Below, piece after piece: positions 61,979 to 64,000 of a stretch of DNA of 64,000 nucleotides. The stretch is from Bacillus sp. FJAT-29790 (GTDB lineage Bacteria > Bacillota > Bacilli > Bacillales > Cytobacillaceae). Where the stretch lies: assembly GCF_019039215.1 (NCBI RefSeq), contig NZ_JAHNZZ010000001.1:2806165-2870164 (forward strand), in the 5' to 3' direction. The position numbers and the translations under genes were made by a program. The notes below the pieces were generated by a model. It was given only the letters and a program-made list of their open reading frames with translations, searched no databases and was not told the origin of the DNA. How positions within the stretch are numbered: the stretch's first letter is position 1; every line of letters begins with the position of its first letter.

Positions 61979-64000
61979 TCACTTTAGAATCATTCCATCT
62001 TTATTAGAATGCTTCTCACTTAAAATCTTCTGGTACTTCCGACTAACGGAAGACTGACTCACGCCAAGGGCTTTTGCTGCTTTCGTTGTTGTTTTATACT
62101 GCTTCATGGCAAGTAATATCAATTGTTCTTCTACGTGATCAAGCGCTTCCTGAAGTGGAAAAACCTTTGAAAAGACTGGTTTTTCCTTTTTGAAATCGCC
62201 TCCTACGGATAGAAATTGATTAACAAAATGAGCATCAATCGTCTGGTGATCAGTAGAAACAGCTAATCTTTCAATCATATTTTGCAGCTCGCGTATATTT
62301 CCAGGCCACGGATAGACTTCAAGGAGATTAAGAGCATCAGGCGACAAATGGAAATTTTTATTATATTTCTCATTTAATTGCTGAAGAAAATGAAATGCTA
62401 AGAGCGGGATGTCTTCCGGACGTTCACGTAATGGAGGAACATGAATCGGAATCACGTTTAAACGATAAAATAAATCTTCACGAAATGTCCCTTGCTCAAC
62501 CATTCTTTCCAATTTTTTATTAGTCGCTGCGACAATTTGAACATTAATTTGGATTGGCGTGGTGCTTCCAATTGGAACCACTTCCTGTTCCTGAAGAACT
62601 CGAAGCAATTTCACTTGCAGACTCATTGGCATCTCTCCAATTTCATCCAAAAACAAAATTCCTTTATCCGCTTTTTGAAAGTAACCTTCTTTTCCGTTTT
62701 TATCTGCTCCCGTAAATGATCCCTTACTGTACCCAAAAAGCTCGCTTTCCAATAAGTTCTCAGGAATGGCGCCACAATTTAATTTAAGAAATGGCTGATT
62801 GGCTCGATTCCCCATTTGATGAATAGCCTGGGCGATGACTTCTTTACCTACACCTGACTCGCCATCGATTAATACAGTTGAGGAAAAATTGGAAACTTTA
62901 TTGACATGCTCCATAATTTGTTCCATTTTCGGACTGCAATATATTAATTTCTTAAAAAACTGATCTTTATTTTTGAACGTGTCAAGCTCCTGTTTATACT
63001 GATCGGATATTCTTTTGATCGCCCTAAGCTCTGTTTTTAGCTTTGTTGTTTCTGTTATATCTCTTGATGCAATAATGATGCGTTCAATCTTTCCCTTTTC
63101 ATTAAAAACGGGATTTCCGACTGCGAGAATTTTTTTCCCGCCTTTCGTTTCTTGTACAATTGACACTTTTTTCTTTTGTTCTAATACTAAGCGGGTGACG
63201 GAAGGACTAAACAATCCTTTATTCTCAAGATCTAACAAGCTTTTTCCAATCAGATCTTTCAGCTCCACTCCCCAAAAGTCAGAGATAAAGCTATCACTAT
63301 AACGAATGAGTTCACCTTTACAATTCACGACGAGAATTTCATCATAAATCGTTGAAAGAATTGCATTTAAATCCTGATTTAAATTTTTGATATGTTCAAT
63401 TTCCATCGCCATTTCTTCAACCATCGGCAGATCCTGAACAATGATAATAACGCCTTCTACTTGCTCGTTAAAATCAGTAATAGGGCTGTAATCAACGAGA
63501 ACACCCATTTTATCTGTAATTTGGATTTGATTTAAGATCGTTTCACCCGATAAAAAAACATTATTAATAGACTCACCATTAAAAATACTTTCAGCAGGTT
63601 TATTCATGACTTGATCGGAAGTCATTTTGATCATTCTTAATCCTGACTCGTTAAAATTAATCATATTTTTCTCACGATCAACAACGAATATGCCCATTGG
63701 AATAGAAGTCAAAATAATTTTCAATAAGTCGAAGCTGCTCCGATTTTCTTGTTTAAATAAACTTGCTAATACATCTTCTCTTCGAATATAACCAGTTGGC
63801 TCGCCATGATCATTGATAATGAGTGCAATAGGCTCTCCGAGTATTTGAAATAGAATTGGAATTGAAATGGTTTGATTTAATTTACTCACGTTTACTAATG
63901 AAATTGAGTTCCTTAATAACGTTTCGAATGTGATATTATGATCAATTTTATCATTTGACGGAATATCTTTTATCCGGATATAGGCAATTAGTTTTTTATC
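61979..64000 (-). CDS. Sigma-54-dependent transcriptional activator (partial, runs off the right edge)
   Basis: At least 673 residues are visible. The frame stays open to base 64000, so the GTG at 63889 is not the start. From the edge inward: part of a CBS-like sensory domain, two PAS domains (about 55-165 and 170-285 counted from that GTG), then the AAA+ domain with Walker A GESGVGKE, the sigma-54 loop KGSFTGAD, Walker B GILFLDEIGEMP and the R-finger region, and a Fis-type HTH at the C-terminus (AAKALGVSQSSVSRKY). RocR-like in plan. It probably activates the -24/-12 promoter of the aldehyde dehydrogenase in response to an amine or its product. Confidence 0.93.
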   Translation of the reverse strand, partial: DKKLIAYIRIKDIPSNDKIDHNITFETLLRNSISLVNVSKLNQTISIPILFQILGEPIALIINDHGEPTGYIRREDVLASLFKQENRSSFDLLKIILTSIPMGIFVVDREKNMINFNESGLRMIKMTSDQVMNKPAESIFNGESINNVFLSGETILNQIQITDKMGVLVDYSPITDFNEQVEGVIIIVQDLPMVEEMAMEIEHIKNLNQDLNAILSTIYDEILVVNCKGELIRYSDSFISDFWGVELKDLIGKSLLDLENKGLFSPSVTRLVLEQKKKVSIVQETKGGKKILAVGNPVFNEKGKIERIIIASRDITETTKLKTELRAIKRISDQYKQELDTFKNKDQFFKKLIYCSPKMEQIMEHVNKVSNFSSTVLIDGESGVGKEVIAQAIHQMGNRANQPFLKLNCGAIPENLLESELFGYSKGSFTGADKNGKEGYFQKADKGILFLDEIGEMPMSLQVKLLRVLQEQEVVPIGSTTPIQINVQIVAATNKKLERMVEQGTFREDLFYRLNVIPIHVPPLRERPEDIPLLAFHFLQQLNEKYNKNFHLSPDALNLLEVYPWPGNIRELQNMIERLAVSTDHQTIDAHFVNQFLSVGGDFKKEKPVFSKVFPLQEALDHVEEQLILLAMKQYKTTTKAAKALGVSQSSVSRKYQKILSEKHSNKDGMILK

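Overview
The window is about 64 kb of a low-GC, spore-forming Bacillaceae chromosome. The signs are strong AGGAGG-type ribosome-binding sites with many TTG/GTG starts, a SAM-I (S-box) riboswitch, a mannitol PTS operon, a YtrA-like GntR/ABC operon, a CotY/CotZ/ExsY-family spore-coat protein and many YheC/YheD-type ATP-grasp proteins (the 'endospore coat-associated' family). The genus cannot be named safely. No rRNA, tRNA or CRISPR array was seen.

Layout. 0-9 kb (all minus): an M23 cell-wall hydrolase, a small unknown protein, then a same-strand unit that reads ATP-grasp ligase > MurE-like ligase > glutamine-dependent asparagine synthetase > C39-type peptidase > Asp/Glu racemase. 9-17.5 kb: a SAM riboswitch with no adjacent gene, an isochorismatase-fold protein with an AmiS/UreI-type membrane protein, an APC permease, an HxlR regulator with a DsbA/SpxH-like protein, and a GntR/ABC/membrane-protein operon. 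17.7-51 kb: a large accessory region. 51-58 kb: a triple NlpC/P60-like secreted protein and mtlA-mtlR-mtlD. 58.5-64 kb: a putrescine/GABA-type aminotransferase, an aldehyde dehydrogenase and a sigma-54 activator that runs off the right edge, with a clear -24/-12 promoter.

The 17.7-51 kb region is the exceptional part. It encodes nine YheC/YheD-type ATP-grasp modules, four MurF-like modules and two CarB-like ATP-grasp ligases. With the MurE-like and CarB-like ligases at 6-9 kb, the total is about seventeen ATP-dependent carboxylate-amine ligase modules. They are mixed with a spore-coat protein, five glycosyltransferases, RfbA, a UDP-glucose dehydrogenase fused to an ATP-grasp, and an apparently complete sulfation module (sulfotransferase, TauE/SafE permease, APS kinase, ATP sulfurylase, PHP phosphoesterase). 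One protein fuses a YheC-type ATP-grasp to a MurF-like ligase, the same order as in cyanophycin synthetase, while a mirrored paralogous block keeps the two as separate genes. My reading (inference) is a spore-surface system that builds a non-ribosomal amide-linked polymer or peptide tag together with a uronate/deoxysugar glycan that is sulfated.

The window also carries a family of short mobile repeats with GGCTSTTTTCG ends and 8-bp target duplications. There are two long copies (213-228 bp) and two copies reduced to little more than their ends (44 and 54 bp). The two short ones sit exactly at the stop codons of neighbouring genes.
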